A stretch of 60,586 nt of DNA, taken from assembly GCF_000381905.1 (NCBI RefSeq), contig NZ_KB907279.1, forward strand, positions 1-60,586, read 5' to 3'. The stretch is from Paenibacillus fonticola DSM 21315 (GTDB lineage Bacteria; Bacillota; Bacilli; Paenibacillales; Paenibacillaceae). Numbering within the stretch: position 1 is the stretch's first letter; each line of letters opens with the position of its first letter. The translations under genes and the position numbers were made by a program. Below, in pieces: positions 22,793 to 31,943 of this stretch. The notes under the pieces were generated by a model that saw only the letters and a list, made by a program, of their open reading frames with translations, made no database searches and had not been told where the DNA came from.

Positions 22793-24364
22793 GTGGCATT
22801 ATATAGGGTCTTAAAAAGCGGGTTAATAATACTTGGCCTGCAGCTTTGTATATTACTTGTTACGTATATTCCTTCTGCTAATGCAGAAGCCGAGGATGCA
22901 GCCCTAACCAAAACATTTTCGGAATCAGAGCGTGTGCGATACGAGGTCAGATTTGATTTTACTTACACGGACAACAATAAGCTGCAAACAAAAGCCGAAG
23001 TCATGCAAACAAGCTTTGACACGGGCGAAACAATTACTCATACATACCATTTCGAGGATTCTTCATTAAATCCGGAGCATCGGATAGAGCCCCGCAAAGA
23101 GGACGGTTCCATTGCCTTAACGCCTGCGGGATTGAAAGCTTATGCTTTAATCCATGATTACGCATCTAAGAGCAGCATCATTTATGAATTAGACCTGACA
23201 ACGAAGCAGCTCACTAAAATTGCCGACATTCAAGGCTTAAGCGTCCGGTTGTACGCTTCTTTAGGCCTATACGAAACCTATGCAAACCCGCCTTATAGTA
23301 ATGAACTGCCAAACATTAAAGAGCACCAGCTGTACTCCATTCCTGAAAACAAGCCCATTTTGCCGGAAGGAAACTACAGCTTCATTGAACCAATTCCGGT
23401 TCAAAAACTGAACTGCGCCCCAGTCTGCCAGTCCAGTGACTATATCGTTGAAGGGAAAGCTGCGGCAGCTAAAGGAGCTGCCACGACTTATTTGCTGTCC
23501 TATGGAGGCAAAATGAACCCTGTTACGCTTCATCATCAGTTCCAATATTCCGACAAGACCTACTCCCTGGCGCTTGCCAATCAGAACGGCAAGCTGCTGC
23601 TGACGCATCAGCATATTGGCTCGGAGCGGGAATCGTCAACGCTGACATGGATAAAAGGAAACTCAAAAAAAGTTTTACTCGATGTCAAAGGCTACATTAA
23701 TAACTTTAAAACTCCAAGCTTCTCGCCAAGCGGCCGCTATATGATCGTCGCCAATGAAATACGCGGCAAGCAGTTGGCGTATGCAGACTCGGCCTTTTAC
23801 GTTTTCGATACGAGCACTATGGAGCTGGTTCACAAAATCAAGCCGCAATACAAGCTATACTTGCTCCATTTAAAATGGTACAATGACCGGTTAATCAGGC
23901 TGGAGTACGCCACGTCCTCTCCGGATTCATATCCTGATTTTTTCTATGACATTCCTACAGGAACAGCTACCGTTTCCCGCTCGTTCTATAAACACCAGGA
24001 AAGCTTCAAAACCAATTCTCCGTATTGGGACAATTTTAATTATAATGGCCTGATCACATTGGACCTGCCGGTTTCAATTTTGGTGGATAATGAGCCCGTT
24101 CGCTACAGCGGCCAGGGGGCGATTTACGACGAGAACGCGGTAATCATTCCGATTGAAGACTTCGCTAAACAACAGGAGATGACGGTTCAAATACAGCAGA
24201 ACGGACTGAAGCTTACTAAAGGCAATTTACAAACTGAAATCTCATACCAGAAAGCTGTGAAAAAAGGGGATACCTGGTTTGTACCCGTTAGGGAGCTGCT
24301 CCCCTTAGGTTATAAATTAGAATCGTCTTCTAAATCGGTTGTAAAGCTGGCTTCGGTCAAATGA
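22793..24364 (+). CDS. Secreted protein with C-terminal copper-amine-oxidase-N-like domain
   Basis: A 523-residue exported protein. GGAGGG (22781-22786) touches an ATG at 22787, too close to be used; GTG at 22793 has normal spacing and I chose it. The signal peptide is about 30 residues (LIILGLQLCILLVTYIPSAN, cleaved near ANA-E). The middle looks like a beta-rich domain with possible propeller character (FSPSGRYMIVAN). The end (SILVDNEPVRYSGQGAIYDE to TWFVPVRELLPLGYK) has the IDG-like strand and F-V-P-x-R-x-L pattern of the copper amine oxidase N-terminal-like domain common in Paenibacillus surface proteins. The function is unknown. Confidence 0.7.
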   Translation: MALYRVLKSGLIILGLQLCILLVTYIPSANAEAEDAALTKTFSESERVRYEVRFDFTYTDNNKLQTKAEVMQTSFDTGETITHTYHFEDSSLNPEHRIEPRKEDGSIALTPAGLKAYALIHDYASKSSIIYELDLTTKQLTKIADIQGLSVRLYASLGLYETYANPPYSNELPNIKEHQLYSIPENKPILPEGNYSFIEPIPVQKLNCAPVCQSSDYIVEGKAAAAKGAATTYLLSYGGKMNPVTLHHQFQYSDKTYSLALANQNGKLLLTHQHIGSERESSTLTWIKGNSKKVLLDVKGYINNFKTPSFSPSGRYMIVANEIRGKQLAYADSAFYVFDTSTMELVHKIKPQYKLYLLHLKWYNDRLIRLEYATSSPDSYPDFFYDIPTGTATVSRSFYKHQESFKTNSPYWDNFNYNGLITLDLPVSILVDNEPVRYSGQGAIYDENAVIIPIEDFAKQQEMTVQIQQNGLKLTKGNLQTEISYQKAVKKGDTWFVPVRELLPLGYKLESSSKSVVKLASVK

Positions 24365-24405
24365 TGGGTAAAATTATAATTATCACTTTGACATGATGTT
24401 GAATA

Positions 24406-24436
24406 GAGTCTCGATAAAATTCGGGACTCTTTTTTT
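24406..24436 (+). terminator. Intrinsic terminator
   Basis: GAGTCtCG / CGgGACTC stem with a T7 run, 41 bases past the stop of the secreted protein gene. The next 144 bases to 24580 show no gene. Confidence 0.85.
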
Positions 24437-24580
24437 GTTTTAGGGATGATCCTACACGTTTATTACACATTTCCCGATATTCATCAAATATCATAATACC
24501 CCTTAATATTGCTCAATATCTCTTTATTACTAGATATCCCTTAACACTCCTTAATGCTCCTACATATATCGCAAAGCCCT

Positions 24581-25624
24581 CTATTCCTCTATAATCAGCG
24601 CTCCGTGATGCGTCCTGAAGAAATCAAGCACGATTTTCAGTTGATCGTCATGAATATGCTTTTCTTGCAGCAGCGTAAATTCCAACTCGCGGAAGAGATA
24701 TCCTTCGGCAGCTTCTTCGTAATAGACCACGCCAGTGTGAGAAATGCCTTCCTTGAGTCCGGTCGTGTACACTGCTGTTCTGGCGTCTTGCCCCGTAGTT
24801 CCTTGCTGAGTCCACTCTGCAAATGACAGCGGCTCAAACACCGTGAAGCCTTGCTCATCCGCCCACTTTGCCCGATCAGGAAAATAGGTGCCTATGCTGT
24901 TAATAGCGCAGCCTTGGCAAGAACCTGCAGTGTCGGAATACGTCAACGTTTGCACCGGATATTCGCGGTCACTCAAGGTTACTCCATAAGAGCCATTTGC
25001 GCCTACGGCGGCAGAGGCGTTCCATCCGGCTGGAGCAAGCAATAGATATCCGCCAGGCATGTCCGAACGGTAAACTAGCACCGCTTGCAGCCTTTCCTGC
25101 ATTTCCGGCGGTATTTTATAACTCATAGCAGGCGGTTTGGGCGGCTTGGGCGGCTTGGTAAAAGTTGCTGCCCCATCGTCCAGACTGAGTTCAGCTTTCA
25201 CCACTTGCAGCGGAAGCAGCACCTTGTCTCCATTTGTGCCAGGGAACATGATCGTAGCAGGTTGCGGCAGTGCCGAATTCTTCGTCTCGCTCCCATTCTC
25301 CGCAGCTGGTCGCTGGACTACAGCTGGGTCGGCATCTTCAGCCGAAACCGCGGTTGGGTCAGCAGTTTCAGCAGAGACCGCAGTCGGGTCAGCAGCCTCA
25401 GCCCGGTCTGCCGTCAGAGACGAAGACGCCGTTTCCTTTACAGCCTGCTGCTCCTGCGCTTGCCCCAAGGGTTGACAGCCGCCAAGAAGCAAAATCCCCG
25501 CCAACATAAAAAATACACCGCCAAAAACGGACACAACGTGCAGACGGTCTTTTAAGCTTGATGCGGTGTTCTGAAGATGACGTATCTGCATCGATTTAAC
25601 CGATTTCAGTGGATCATTGCTCAT
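24581..25624 (-). CDS. Lipoprotein, possibly DUF4850
   Basis: A 347-residue protein. A basic N-terminus and hydrophobic stretch (FGGVFFMLAGILLLGG) end in the lipobox LLGGC near residue 50. Next come near-tandem repeats (ADPTAVSAE twice, then ADPAVV) in an Ala/Glu-rich linker. The folded part begins near residue 125 and includes VLVYRSDMPGGYLLLAPAGW, VGANGSYGVTL, SCQGCAINSIGTYFP and KWADEQGFTVFEP. This looks like the DUF4850 family, though I name it tentatively. C-x-G-C could form a disulfide on the outer face. The unusually long N-region leaves the start (25624 or an internal ATG such as MQIRH) open. Confidence 0.65.
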   Translation of the reverse strand: MSNDPLKSVKSMQIRHLQNTASSLKDRLHVVSVFGGVFFMLAGILLLGGCQPLGQAQEQQAVKETASSSLTADRAEAADPTAVSAETADPTAVSAEDADPAVVQRPAAENGSETKNSALPQPATIMFPGTNGDKVLLPLQVVKAELSLDDGAATFTKPPKPPKPPAMSYKIPPEMQERLQAVLVYRSDMPGGYLLLAPAGWNASAAVGANGSYGVTLSDREYPVQTLTYSDTAGSCQGCAINSIGTYFPDRAKWADEQGFTVFEPLSFAEWTQQGTTGQDARTAVYTTGLKEGISHTGVVYYEEAAEGYLFRELEFTLLQEKHIHDDQLKIVLDFFRTHHGALIIEE

Positions 25625-25814
25625 TATCGTGACAACCCCTGCTTCATAATATATTTAATTTAAAATCTTGCACAGCTTTTAATGGCGGCCCGCTCTGCTC
25701 GCTGTAATCCGCTCCCTCTATGCCAAATCGCTGATCTTATTATAAAGGAAATATTGGAAAAAGTGAGGCCTTATCATTAATTTCGTTATCCTGCTAATAA
25801 CGTCATCCTGCATC

Positions 25815-25845
25815 AAAAAACTGACCGGGCGCTAAGCACCCGGCC
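25815..25845 (-). terminator. Terminator of the siderophore operon
   Basis: CCGGGcGCT / AGCaCCCGG hairpin; on the minus strand it is followed by TTTTTT. It lies 170 bases beyond the esterase stop, with the 25-base repeats in between. Confidence 0.75.
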
Positions 25846-25889
25846 TCTACAATTGTTCCGAAATTCTCAATTCTCAATACACTATGATA

Positions 25890-26025
25890 CATAACAGGTT
25901 GCTCCATGAGCATAGCATTGTTGTTCCATAATTCATAACAGGTTGTTCCATAATTCCTATAACAAGCTGTTCCACGACGATCCATAACAACCTGTCCCAT
26001 CATCCCGGTAACAAGCTATTTCTGC
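25890..26025 (-). repeat. Tandem repeat, about 25-base period
   Basis: Units around CATAACAGGTTGTTCCATAAT start near 25890, 25915, 25934, 25958, 25983 and 26008. They are degenerate and have no spacers. They lie between the esterase stop and its terminator, so they would be transcribed as a 3' untranslated region. Nothing else is evident in 25625-25814. Confidence 0.7.
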
Positions 26026-26840
26026 GGCTTCTTCTCCAGAGCGAACTTCACCAGTCGGCTAATCGCAGCCGGCAGCACGCTCACATGACCCTCTTCAGGA
26101 AACTTTGCCAGTCTAACATCGAACCCGGCAACTGTGAGCTGAAGCTCACGGACCAACTGCTCCGCATCCTTCACCATATCATTAAGCTCCTCGCCGCCAA
26201 TAGTCACTAACAAGCGAGGCTGACAAGCACCCTCCTGCTCCCTAAGCTTATCCACAAAGGGAGCCTTCTGCTTAAGCACCTCATGGGCGCCCCACCAAAT
26301 CGACGGGCTGCCTGCGACATAATTTTGGAACGTCTGCGGCCGGGAGAACAAAGCATGAAGGACGAACAAGCCGCCAAGGGAATGGCCGAATATCGTCTGC
26401 CGGGTTTGATCGACAGGAAGCTCCGCCGCAATAAGCGGTTTAAGATCATGCTCAATAAAGTCAAGAAATTGATCTGCCCCGCCGTGTTCCGGCCACTCTT
26501 CCCCATTCGGCCGAGCGCGCAGCGAGTCTTTTTGCGCCGGTATCGTCATATCATAACAGCGCCGCGTCATATCAAAAGGCTCTCTCGAAGGATAGCCGAT
26601 TGCTACCACAACGGCCGGATCAAAGCCATGAGGCTTGCGCGTCTGCAGACGTACCGTTTCCGCCAGCGTGTTGAATACAGCATCCCCGTCCAGTGCGTAA
26701 ATAACGGGATATCCTCCCTCAGGAGGAGCCTCTTTGGGCCGTGAAATTAATATCCGGTACGCTAAATTTCCTGCGCTTGAATGAATGAGTCGTTCTTCAC
26801 AATTAGCAACGTAATATTTTACAGCGCTTGTTTCAATCAT
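26016..26840 (-). CDS. Siderophore esterase (BesA/Fes-like alpha/beta hydrolase)
   Basis: A 274-residue cytosolic hydrolase. YPVIYALDGDAVFNTLAE matches the esterase-D-like/IroE strand, and the nucleophile elbow is IFGHSLGGLFVL (Ser near 155). SPSIWWG is the family motif after it, and PEEGHVSVLP carries the His. Enzymes of this group cut the trilactone backbone of ferric enterobactin or bacillibactin after uptake to release iron. Its start overlaps the stop of the binding-protein gene by 4 bases (ATGA), so the two are translationally coupled in a Fur-box-associated operon. Confidence 0.85.
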   Translation of the reverse strand: MIETSAVKYYVANCEERLIHSSAGNLAYRILISRPKEAPPEGGYPVIYALDGDAVFNTLAETVRLQTRKPHGFDPAVVVAIGYPSREPFDMTRRCYDMTIPAQKDSLRARPNGEEWPEHGGADQFLDFIEHDLKPLIAAELPVDQTRQTIFGHSLGGLFVLHALFSRPQTFQNYVAGSPSIWWGAHEVLKQKAPFVDKLREQEGACQPRLLVTIGGEELNDMVKDAEQLVRELQLTVAGFDVRLAKFPEEGHVSVLPAAISRLVKFALEKKPQK

Positions 26841-27889
26841 GGTGCTAGCAGCTCCACAACATCATCCATAATTTTCTCATACGCTATCAAGCCGCCGCCA
26901 AACCAATATTCCGTATTCACCTCATAGACATGCCCGTTCTTGACTGCATCCAGCCCCTTCCAAATACTGCTTTCGGTCAGCTCTTTGACAAAAGCATCGC
27001 CTGTCCCTCCATCGTTCGCCAGAAAAATATAATCGGCGCCCAGCTCCGGCAAAATTTCGAGGGAAAGGTTGGCGCTGTTCGCGTCCTCTACCAGTTTGCT
27101 CTTAGCGAGCCCCAGTTCATGCGCCAGGACGTAACCGCCGAAATATTCTCCCCCCATAACAAACATCCCTTTGCCATTTAAACGGATGATCGCAGCGGTC
27201 TTCCCTTCGATGACAGGAGCCAGTTTGGCCTTCGTATCCGTAACCTTCTGCTGATAGGCCTGCAATGCTTGTTCCGCTTCCACTGATTTCCCCAGAAGTT
27301 CGGCTAGCTGCCTAACCGAGCTTTCCACGTCGCCTGCGGCATTTTTGAACACGTAAGTAGGGGCGATCTGTGAATAGTTCTCATAAACTCCGTTTTGAGC
27401 GTAAGAGGCATTATGCAGTACGATCAGATCCGGCTCAAAAGACATGACGGCCTCAGCCGAAGGCGGCAATCCGGAAACAAAATTTATCGCAGGCACGTCC
27501 GGCATCCGATCCTTTAAATGCTCCTGCAGCTTGCTGCCATTTGACCACTGCGCTACAGGCTGAACCCCCAGCACAAGCAGTGAATCCTCCATATAAGGAG
27601 CAAACACGCGCGTTGGAGCTTCAGATATAGTCACTTCATTTCCTAATTCATCCTTCACGGTGACAGGAGTGAAGCTTTCACTTTGCTTCTCTTCAGCTTG
27701 ACCGGATGACTCGTTGTCTTTGTCTTTGTCTTGTTTACCTGCCTCGGTGGAATTGGCCGCGGCTGGCTCTACTGTAGATGCCGATTTGGAACCGCAGCCG
27801 GTCAGCAGGCTCATGACGAGCAGAAGCGCCAGCAGTGCTATCCTCCCAGGCTTCAACACTCTCCCCCATGGTGATAATAATTGATGCAT
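26837..27889 (-). CDS. Iron-siderophore ABC transporter substrate-binding lipoprotein
   Basis: A 350-residue lipoprotein. I chose the ATG at 27887-27889 (MHQLLSPWGRVLKPGRIALL) because TAGGAGGAGG is 6 bases upstream. The signal ends in the lipobox LLTGC. After a charged linker comes the TroA/FeuA fold: VTISEAPTRVFAPYMEDSL, DLIVLHNASYA, a long connecting helix, KTAAIIRLNGKGMFVMGG and YIFLANDGGTGDAF. It binds a ferric siderophore at the cell surface. No permease or ATPase genes are next to it, so it must use a transporter encoded elsewhere. Confidence 0.88.
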   Translation of the reverse strand: MHQLLSPWGRVLKPGRIALLALLLVMSLLTGCGSKSASTVEPAAANSTEAGKQDKDKDNESSGQAEEKQSESFTPVTVKDELGNEVTISEAPTRVFAPYMEDSLLVLGVQPVAQWSNGSKLQEHLKDRMPDVPAINFVSGLPPSAEAVMSFEPDLIVLHNASYAQNGVYENYSQIAPTYVFKNAAGDVESSVRQLAELLGKSVEAEQALQAYQQKVTDTKAKLAPVIEGKTAAIIRLNGKGMFVMGGEYFGGYVLAHELGLAKSKLVEDANSANLSLEILPELGADYIFLANDGGTGDAFVKELTESSIWKGLDAVKNGHVYEVNTEYWFGGGLIAYEKIMDDVVELLAP

Positions 27890-27931
27890 CCTAAACCTCC
27901 TCCTAGTGATAACCTTTCTCATTTAGAAGGA

Positions 27932-29137
27932 TTATAAGTCATGGACATATGATCTGCCATGGACATGATCCAGAAGCGAACCTGGACAATATCCTGTAAA
28001 CATCAACAACATTTCATCGAGAATCCGGTTCACGGCGACGGCCGAATATTCAAACCAGGGATCGGATGGAATGAGATAAACATATCCTTTGCGAACCGCT
28101 TTGAGCTGGAGCCATTTCTTATTATGCTGCAGCGACAGCCAGTAAGCCCGTGTTGCCGTCTCCGGGCATACAAAGAGCATAATCCGGTCCGGATCGAGCT
28201 CATACAACTGCTCCATGCTTAGCTCCTCATTGCAAAAACCTGCTCTATCGCACGAAACGGACAAATTGATATTTAAATCCTCACAGAGTACATCATGAAT
28301 GCCCTGGTTACAATAGGCATGCATCGCTCGCCCATATAAGCGGAGCGCGAGGCAGACGTCTTGACCAATGACTTTCTCTAACTGCATGCGCGACTTTTCC
28401 GCCTTTTGGCGGTAGGCGTCAAGCCATGCCTCACATTGCTTTTCCCGTCCGAGAAATGAAGCGATCTGTTCTAACTGCTTATGCCAGCTCGTCTGTCCCT
28501 CCGGAACGAAAAACGGCAGCGCACTGTTCCCCAGCTTCTCCTTTAACTGTTCAGGCAGAGGCTGATGGCTTATTACAACATCGGGGCACGATTGAATCAG
28601 TTTGCTCCACTCCCCTTGCTGCATTTCCGTAAGCTGAAGGGGCGCGGCAACTTGCGAATAATACCGGTTGTAATAATAAGGCGTCCACTTTGAATCGAGC
28701 GGTGCGGCAACAGGAACGACGTCAAGGGCCAGCAACTGACCAAACGCAGAGGCGGAAGCCGCCGCGATGCGCTTTCGGGGATTTCGGGTATAAGCTGTGG
28801 GGGATACGCCAACTTTCTGCTTAAATTTGCGGCTAAAATAAAACTCGTCACTATAGCCTACTTTTTGCGCTATTTCCTTATGTAAATAATCAGTTTCACA
28901 TAAATACCGCTTAGCGCGATTAATGCGGAGATCGGTCAAAAAGTCCATGGCGCTTTGCCCATATGTTTTCTTGAATAAGTCGACGAAATACTTAGGACTA
29001 AGCCCTGCCATATTGGCCAATTGCCCAATAGACAGCGGCTTGTCATAATGCTCTATCATAAAATCACGGATGTCCGCCAATGGATTACGGTGAGATTTAT
29101 CCGGCAAGGAAACCGAATTTTTTGAATCGTTCCTCAT
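27932..29137 (-). CDS. AraC-family regulator fused to siderophore-binding domain (Btr-like)
   Basis: I favour the ATG at 29135-29137 (MRNDSKNSVSLPDKSH), preceded by GAGGAG; earlier ATGs lack sites. Unusually the AraC helix-turn-helix pair comes first: IGQLANMAGLSPKYFVDLFK and EIAQKVGYSDEFYFSRKFKQ, then GVSPTAYTRNPRK. The rest (about 130-400) is a TroA-like periplasmic-binding fold kept in the cytoplasm. This is the architecture of B. subtilis Btr, which senses ferric bacillibactin and activates feuABC. It heads a three-gene operon with the binding lipoprotein and the esterase, below a Fur box. Confidence 0.85.
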   Translation of the reverse strand: MRNDSKNSVSLPDKSHRNPLADIRDFMIEHYDKPLSIGQLANMAGLSPKYFVDLFKKTYGQSAMDFLTDLRINRAKRYLCETDYLHKEIAQKVGYSDEFYFSRKFKQKVGVSPTAYTRNPRKRIAAASASAFGQLLALDVVPVAAPLDSKWTPYYYNRYYSQVAAPLQLTEMQQGEWSKLIQSCPDVVISHQPLPEQLKEKLGNSALPFFVPEGQTSWHKQLEQIASFLGREKQCEAWLDAYRQKAEKSRMQLEKVIGQDVCLALRLYGRAMHAYCNQGIHDVLCEDLNINLSVSCDRAGFCNEELSMEQLYELDPDRIMLFVCPETATRAYWLSLQHNKKWLQLKAVRKGYVYLIPSDPWFEYSAVAVNRILDEMLLMFTGYCPGSLLDHVHGRSYVHDL

Positions 29138-29269
29138 CTCATCTCTTCTCTCCTCTATTTTTGCAGCTCCCTGCATGCCAACAGGCATAACCTTGATGAC
29201 CGGCATTGATCAGCACAATGATCATGGGTCGCGGCAATAACAACATGAGCCGGTAATGATAATAGTAAT

Positions 29270-29288
29270 GATAATGATTATCATTATT
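29270..29288. promoter_or_regulatory. Fur box
   Basis: GATAATGATTATCATTATT matches the 19-base Fur consensus at all but about two positions and is a near-perfect palindrome. It lies between the AraC-SBP operon and the divergent GAF-LuxR gene, so iron status could affect either or both. Flanking AATGATAATAG and TTGATAATAG extend the A/T-rich hexamer pattern. Confidence 0.85.
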
Positions 29289-29450
29289 GATAATAGCACT
29301 TTCTACGCTTATTATAAAGAGGCGCTGCTCTAATAGTTTTACTAAAATGGCATTTTCTTTGCCTTGCATTCAAAATTTATGTCCAATCACCCGATAAATA
29401 AGAGAGAGCTTGAATTTTTAAAGCGAAAGGCAGTAAGGGGGTTACGCATA

Positions 29451-30188
29451 ATGTCAGAAAAAATACATACTTTACAACGGCAATCCTCGCAATCAGCCGC
29501 TATATTTACATCCAAACAGCAGTTTGAGCAGATTAAGCACAGCAATCAATCCTTAATCACTATTTTTAAAGAATGTATTTCGAACATTAAGGAGCATTTA
29601 TCGGGTACATTCTTATTTTTGCTGACAGATGCAGATGGCGTGCTGCTATCCATGGATTATTGTGAAAATCTTAAGGAAGTCGTCATCCAATCTCAGATGC
29701 GTTTAGGCATGTATTTTACCGAGGAAAGCTGCGGGGTGAATGCCATTTCCGAAGCGATGGCGCGCCGCAGTCCAATCTATTTGCCTCCGGATGAGCATGA
29801 AAGCCCTTTTTTTAAAAATTGGCATTGCTTCTCCACACCATTGATGCTAGGTCCCCGGACAATAGGCTACCTTGACGTCTCCACGATCAACGCGAATATG
29901 AAGAGCGAGTTGATCGCCATTGCCAAGCTGATTCCGGGAAATATGCTCAGCCATATGCAAAATCAGTCCGAAATCCGGTCTGTAGAGGAACGTCCCGTGC
30001 AGTTGACGGAACGCCAATTAAACGTGCTTCAGCTGATTTCTCAAGGCCAGACAGTCAAGTCAATCGCCATAAAGCTGAATATTAAAGAATGTACAGTGAA
30101 TCATCACAAAAAGAAAATATTTGAGAAGTTCGGTGTGCAATCGAGTGCTGAAGCTGTATCGATCGCCAGCCGCATGTCCTATTTGTAG
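29451..30188 (+). CDS. GAF-type sensor with LuxR helix-turn-helix
   Basis: The favoured start is the ATG at 29451 (MSEKIHTLQRQSSQSA), with AAGGGGG 9 bases upstream; ATGs at 29364 and 29379 would add up to 29 residues. The N-terminal half resembles the GAF domain of sigma-54 activators: LFLLTDADGVLLSMD, GMYFTEESCGVNAISEAMAR, HCFSTPLMLGPRTIGYLDVS. The C-terminus is a LuxR domain: LTERQLNVLQLISQGQTVKS, IKECTVNHHKKKIFEKFGV. The ligand is unknown. It is divergent from the siderophore operon and shares the Fur-box region. Confidence 0.85.
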   Translation: MSEKIHTLQRQSSQSAAIFTSKQQFEQIKHSNQSLITIFKECISNIKEHLSGTFLFLLTDADGVLLSMDYCENLKEVVIQSQMRLGMYFTEESCGVNAISEAMARRSPIYLPPDEHESPFFKNWHCFSTPLMLGPRTIGYLDVSTINANMKSELIAIAKLIPGNMLSHMQNQSEIRSVEERPVQLTERQLNVLQLISQGQTVKSIAIKLNIKECTVNHHKKKIFEKFGVQSSAEAVSIASRMSYL

Positions 30189-30317
30189 CCTGTTTGTAGC
30201 CTGCCTAATTAAAACCTATACATTCCTATAGGTGAAGTAAACATTAATCTGTGCTACACTTTTAATAAATACCTGTAGATTAGCATTACCCTAACTCAAC
30301 AACATAATAGCCCTAGC

Positions 30318-30450
30318 CCATTAAGGGAATATGATGTTCTCCATGCACGGCTGAGTAAGCGGGGATGGGTTCACCGTTAATTTAGCCAACACCAGCAGGC
30401 ATCATAGGGTGACCCAAAGAAGAGGCAGCGATACACGCTGCCTCTTCTTT
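30318..30450 (+). ncRNA. Candidate structured RNA with pseudoknot-like pairings
   Basis: Between two convergent genes, TATGATG (30330-30336) is complementary to CATCATA (30400-30406). GGGTTCACC (30367-30375) lies between them and is complementary, with one bulge, to GGGTGACCC (30407-30415). These two helices interlock as an H-type pseudoknot. Inside the first loop TCTCC...GGGGA and GC...GC close a further hairpin. A strong terminator follows. I matched no known riboswitch or sRNA family. No plus-strand gene lies downstream, so it would be a free RNA or the 3' end of the LuxR-type gene transcript. Chance pairing is not excluded. Confidence 0.35.
30419..30450. terminator. Bidirectional terminator
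   Basis: GAAGAGGCAGCG / CGCTGCCTCTTC perfect 12-bp stem with loop ATACA, then TTTCTT on the plus strand and AAAG/A-rich sequence on the left. It separates the LuxR-type gene from the convergent amino acid permease. Confidence 0.85.
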
Positions 30451-30486
30451 CTTGTTCAATGGCTTCTTGCCTTCTTTCTCGTTCAA

Positions 30487-31824
30487 TTAATTGCCTGCCG
30501 GCTTCTTGCCCGTTTGCCATATCCGTCTCATAAACAAGGTTATTCCACCAATCAGCACAACAACCCCTAGACTAATCCATAGCCCTGGCCGGCTCTTGTC
30601 ATGAAACATCGTGCCGCTTACCGCCAGCAAAATGATGCCCGTACTGCTCCAGCGCTTGACCTGCTCCCATCCGCCAAACTCCAGCAGCCTACCCGATGTA
30701 AAGAGAATGAAAATCCAATTGTACATCAACATAAGCCCCGCTGCCGTTGTTACGTATTCATACATCTTCTCCGGCAGGAGAAGGGCTAACAGAATGGAGC
30801 CGCCAAGGGCAACGGCTGTAACCCCGATCGCGTAATAAGGAGTTTTCTTCTTCCCGCGGCTTACCTTGGCGAACAGTGGCGGAGCGTCCTTGTTTTTGGC
30901 CAGCGTCACCAGAATCGTAATGACGGCGAACAGTGATGCAACCATCGTGGAAAATCCGGCAATAATGAAAATCCCATTAAAAAAATGAGGCACAAAACTT
31001 AAGCCGTACCCTTTTAGTGCTATGACAAACGGACTTTCCTTCGCCCCCATCGTTTTCCAGGGCACCAGGCTTAAAGCCGCCACCAGCGAAGCGATGTACA
31101 GGATGGCTAATGTTCCGATCATCCAGCGCCCTGCCTTTGGAGCTTCCTCCGGGTTCTTTAACCGGATTGCCAGCATCCCCATGACCTCGATGCCGCCGAA
31201 TGCGTAAAAGGCATAAATAAGGCTGGACCATCCGCCGATCGCTCCTGTCGGAAAGAGAGGCACTGGCCAGCTTGGCGCATGCTTGCCGCCGCCGAGCCAG
31301 CCCAGAAGGGCGGAGCCGGCCAATACCAGAAATGCAATGATTGCCGCTAGCTTGACTACCGCAAACAAATGCTCCGCCCGTTCAAAGCCTTTTGTCCCCA
31401 AAATGATAATAAATAAACCAAGCACCGCATATACCGAGGCGAATACCCACATCGGGACTCCCGGGAACCATAGCCGGGTGAACAGGGATAAGGCCGCCAT
31501 TTGGCTCCCCATAATGAGAACCTCCGAAGAGAAATACACCCAGCCGCTGCTGAAGCCGGCCCAGCGTCCAAAGGCATTGCGCGCATATACGCAAAATGAG
31601 CCTTCCTGAGGGTCTTTCGAGGACATTTTTGCAAGCACGTCAAAAACGACGAATGTTCCGGCCGCAGCTAGAATAAACGCCAGAATAATAGCGGGCCCGC
31701 CGATTTGTATACCCACGCCTGTCCCAAGAAAATATCCCGTCCCGATCGTGCAAGCGACCCCCATCAAGGACAGTTGCCACCACTTCATCAGCTTGTCCTT
31801 CGCATCTTTGCTTGTTTCATCCAA
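30487..31824 (-). CDS. APC-superfamily amino acid permease
   Basis: A 445-residue membrane protein with about 12 segments. The start MKWWQLSLMGVACTIGTGYF (with G-x-G-x-x-x-G in segment 1) and EGSFCVYARNAFGRWAGFSS (the cytoplasmic loop after segment 2) are typical of the amino acid-polyamine-organocation family. FYAFGGIEVMGMLAIRLKNP is the conserved segment 6 region with the Glu that ends it. The substrate cannot be read. The gene stands alone between two terminators. Confidence 0.88.
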   Translation of the reverse strand: MDETSKDAKDKLMKWWQLSLMGVACTIGTGYFLGTGVGIQIGGPAIILAFILAAAGTFVVFDVLAKMSSKDPQEGSFCVYARNAFGRWAGFSSGWVYFSSEVLIMGSQMAALSLFTRLWFPGVPMWVFASVYAVLGLFIIILGTKGFERAEHLFAVVKLAAIIAFLVLAGSALLGWLGGGKHAPSWPVPLFPTGAIGGWSSLIYAFYAFGGIEVMGMLAIRLKNPEEAPKAGRWMIGTLAILYIASLVAALSLVPWKTMGAKESPFVIALKGYGLSFVPHFFNGIFIIAGFSTMVASLFAVITILVTLAKNKDAPPLFAKVSRGKKKTPYYAIGVTAVALGGSILLALLLPEKMYEYVTTAAGLMLMYNWIFILFTSGRLLEFGGWEQVKRWSSTGIILLAVSGTMFHDKSRPGLWISLGVVVLIGGITLFMRRIWQTGKKPAGN

Positions 31825-31943
31825 CGCACCGGACTCCCTTATCCATATATTTGCACATAGTTATGGTTTATTGTGCTGACAAAGGAGTGTAAATATTCAG
31901 GCGGCCACCTGACGCAGCGGCGGTATGCCAAGAAAGCGGCTCA

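Noticed and set aside
30318..30450. Fluoride or other known riboswitch
   Set aside because: A GGGGATGGGTTCACC stretch recalls the crcB motif, but the conserved CTGATG-CTCCTAC part is absent and no gene lies downstream on that strand.
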